A program made the position numbers and the translations under genes. Below the pieces are notes generated by a model. That model saw nothing but the letters and a program-made list of their open reading frames with translations. It was not told the origin of the DNA and did no database searches. Source: Actinomycetes bacterium (GTDB taxonomy: Bacteria; Actinomycetota; Acidimicrobiia; Spongiisociales; UBA5794). Taken from it: a stretch of DNA of 6,182 nucleotides. The stretch lies in NCBI GenBank assembly GCA_023336765.1, contig JAMBLL010000220.1, positions 1-6,182 of the forward strand, in the 5' to 3' direction. Shown in pieces: positions 5,640 through 6,182 of the stretch. Position 1 is the first letter of the stretch; each line of letters starts with the position of its first letter.

Positions 5640-6182
5640 TCAGTCTGTGTAGCGGTAGGCGTCTGGGGTTGGTTTAACGGGGCGATCCAGCCAGAGGGGG
5701 CGACGGAGGTTGCCAGGACCTGGGGCGGGTTTGGTCATCGAAAGCCACTGTTTGTAGATCTCGTGGGACTTGTTCGTGTCGACCACGACGTCTCCGTAGC
5801 GATCACCTGGTTGGGCTGGGACGAGCTTGACCCTCTGGTGCCAGGCATGCATACCCGAGATCGGATCCGGGTGCACAGGGAACGCCAGGTTCTGGTTCAC
5901 ACCAGGGTCGCGCCACCAGATGCGCTCGGAATCCGGGTCGTCGCTCGTGAACGGTTCGATGCCCTTCAACTGCCTCAGACGCCACCTGCCGTCGTCAACC
6001 TCCTCAACATTGACCAACGCCGACGACCAGCGTTCGTTACCTGTCTTGTCCTCGAGGCGCCACCTGCCGAGATGGTGCGACGCAGCCACGACACCGGGGC
6101 GGATGCCCTCCGTCGCCCAGGCTCGCATCACGAAGTGGCCTGACTCGGTCTCGATACGCACCAGATCCGCGGTTTCGAATCC
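5640..6182 (-). CDS. Molybdopterin-dependent oxidoreductase, C-terminal part (cut by window edge)
   Basis: 180 residues visible; the frame stays open to the window edge, so the N-terminal and catalytic part lies beyond 6182. The GTG at 6161 is not the start, because coding sequence (GFETADL) continues upstream of it. Seen: DLVRIETESGHFVMRAWATE then GIRPGVVAASHHLGRW, typical of the molybdopterin dinucleotide-binding C-terminal domain of the DMSO reductase superfamily. After it come conserved-looking stretches (SDDPDSERIWW, HPDPISGMHAWHQ, GDRYGDVVVDT, and KSHEIYKQWLSMTKPAPGP) that resemble formate dehydrogenase-like or related large subunits. The exact substrate cannot be told from this end. 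The enzyme would carry a bis-MGD molybdenum or tungsten cofactor. The gene converges on the DUF1269 gene and shares its terminator region. Confidence 0.85.
   Translation of the reverse strand, partial: GFETADLVRIETESGHFVMRAWATEGIRPGVVAASHHLGRWRLEDKTGNERWSSALVNVEEVDDGRWRLRQLKGIEPFTSDDPDSERIWWRDPGVNQNLAFPVHPDPISGMHAWHQRVKLVPAQPGDRYGDVVVDTNKSHEIYKQWLSMTKPAPGPGNLRRPLWLDRPVKPTPDAYRYTD

Overview
The window looks like chromosomal DNA from an actinobacterium-like, moderately high-GC bacterium. The evidence is G/C-rich third codon positions, purine-rich Shine-Dalgarno sites, and a cytosolic AtsA/AtsD-type arylsulfatase of the size known from mycobacteria. Acidimicrobiia or a related environmental Actinomycetota is my best guess, but that is inference. 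There are no rRNA or tRNA genes, insertion sequences, CRISPR arrays or phage genes.

Layout, left to right. (1) 99-1451 (+): a multidomain membrane protein with pentapeptide repeats on both sides of a roughly six-helix membrane bundle and a C-terminal NTF2/SnoaL-like domain. (2) 1452-1669: a gene-free leader with an imperfect inverted repeat, a -10-like TACAAT followed by a run of eight G, and a small hairpin just before a good ribosome binding site. (3) 1670-4033 (+): a 787-residue formylglycine-type sulfatase, ending in a strong hairpin terminator. (4) 4106-4381 and 4418-4738 (+): a small HicA-like RNA-binding-fold protein and a short ribosome hibernation factor (HPF/RaiA family), 36 nt apart and probably co-transcribed. 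(5) 4739-4965: two copies of a palindrome-centred repeat at exactly 60-bp spacing, then a possible 23-codon leader ORF. (6) 4966-5499 (+): a DUF1269 glycine-rich membrane protein, followed by a perfect 38-nt palindrome that can terminate both strands, then a third copy of the repeat. (7) 5640-6182 (-): the C-terminal end of a molybdopterin oxidoreductase, convergent with the rest and cut by the window edge.

How the parts may work together: the HicA-like, HPF and DUF1269 genes fit a small stress or dormancy neighbourhood (RNA or ribosome control plus an envelope protein), but only the families are supported, not a joint function. The sulfatase probably scavenges sulfate from organic sulfate esters in the cytoplasm. 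The least explained items are the three-copy repeat, whose 15-nt palindrome shows a compensatory base-pair change between copies and which brackets the DUF1269 gene, and the pentapeptide protein whose repeat domain is split by the membrane segment.
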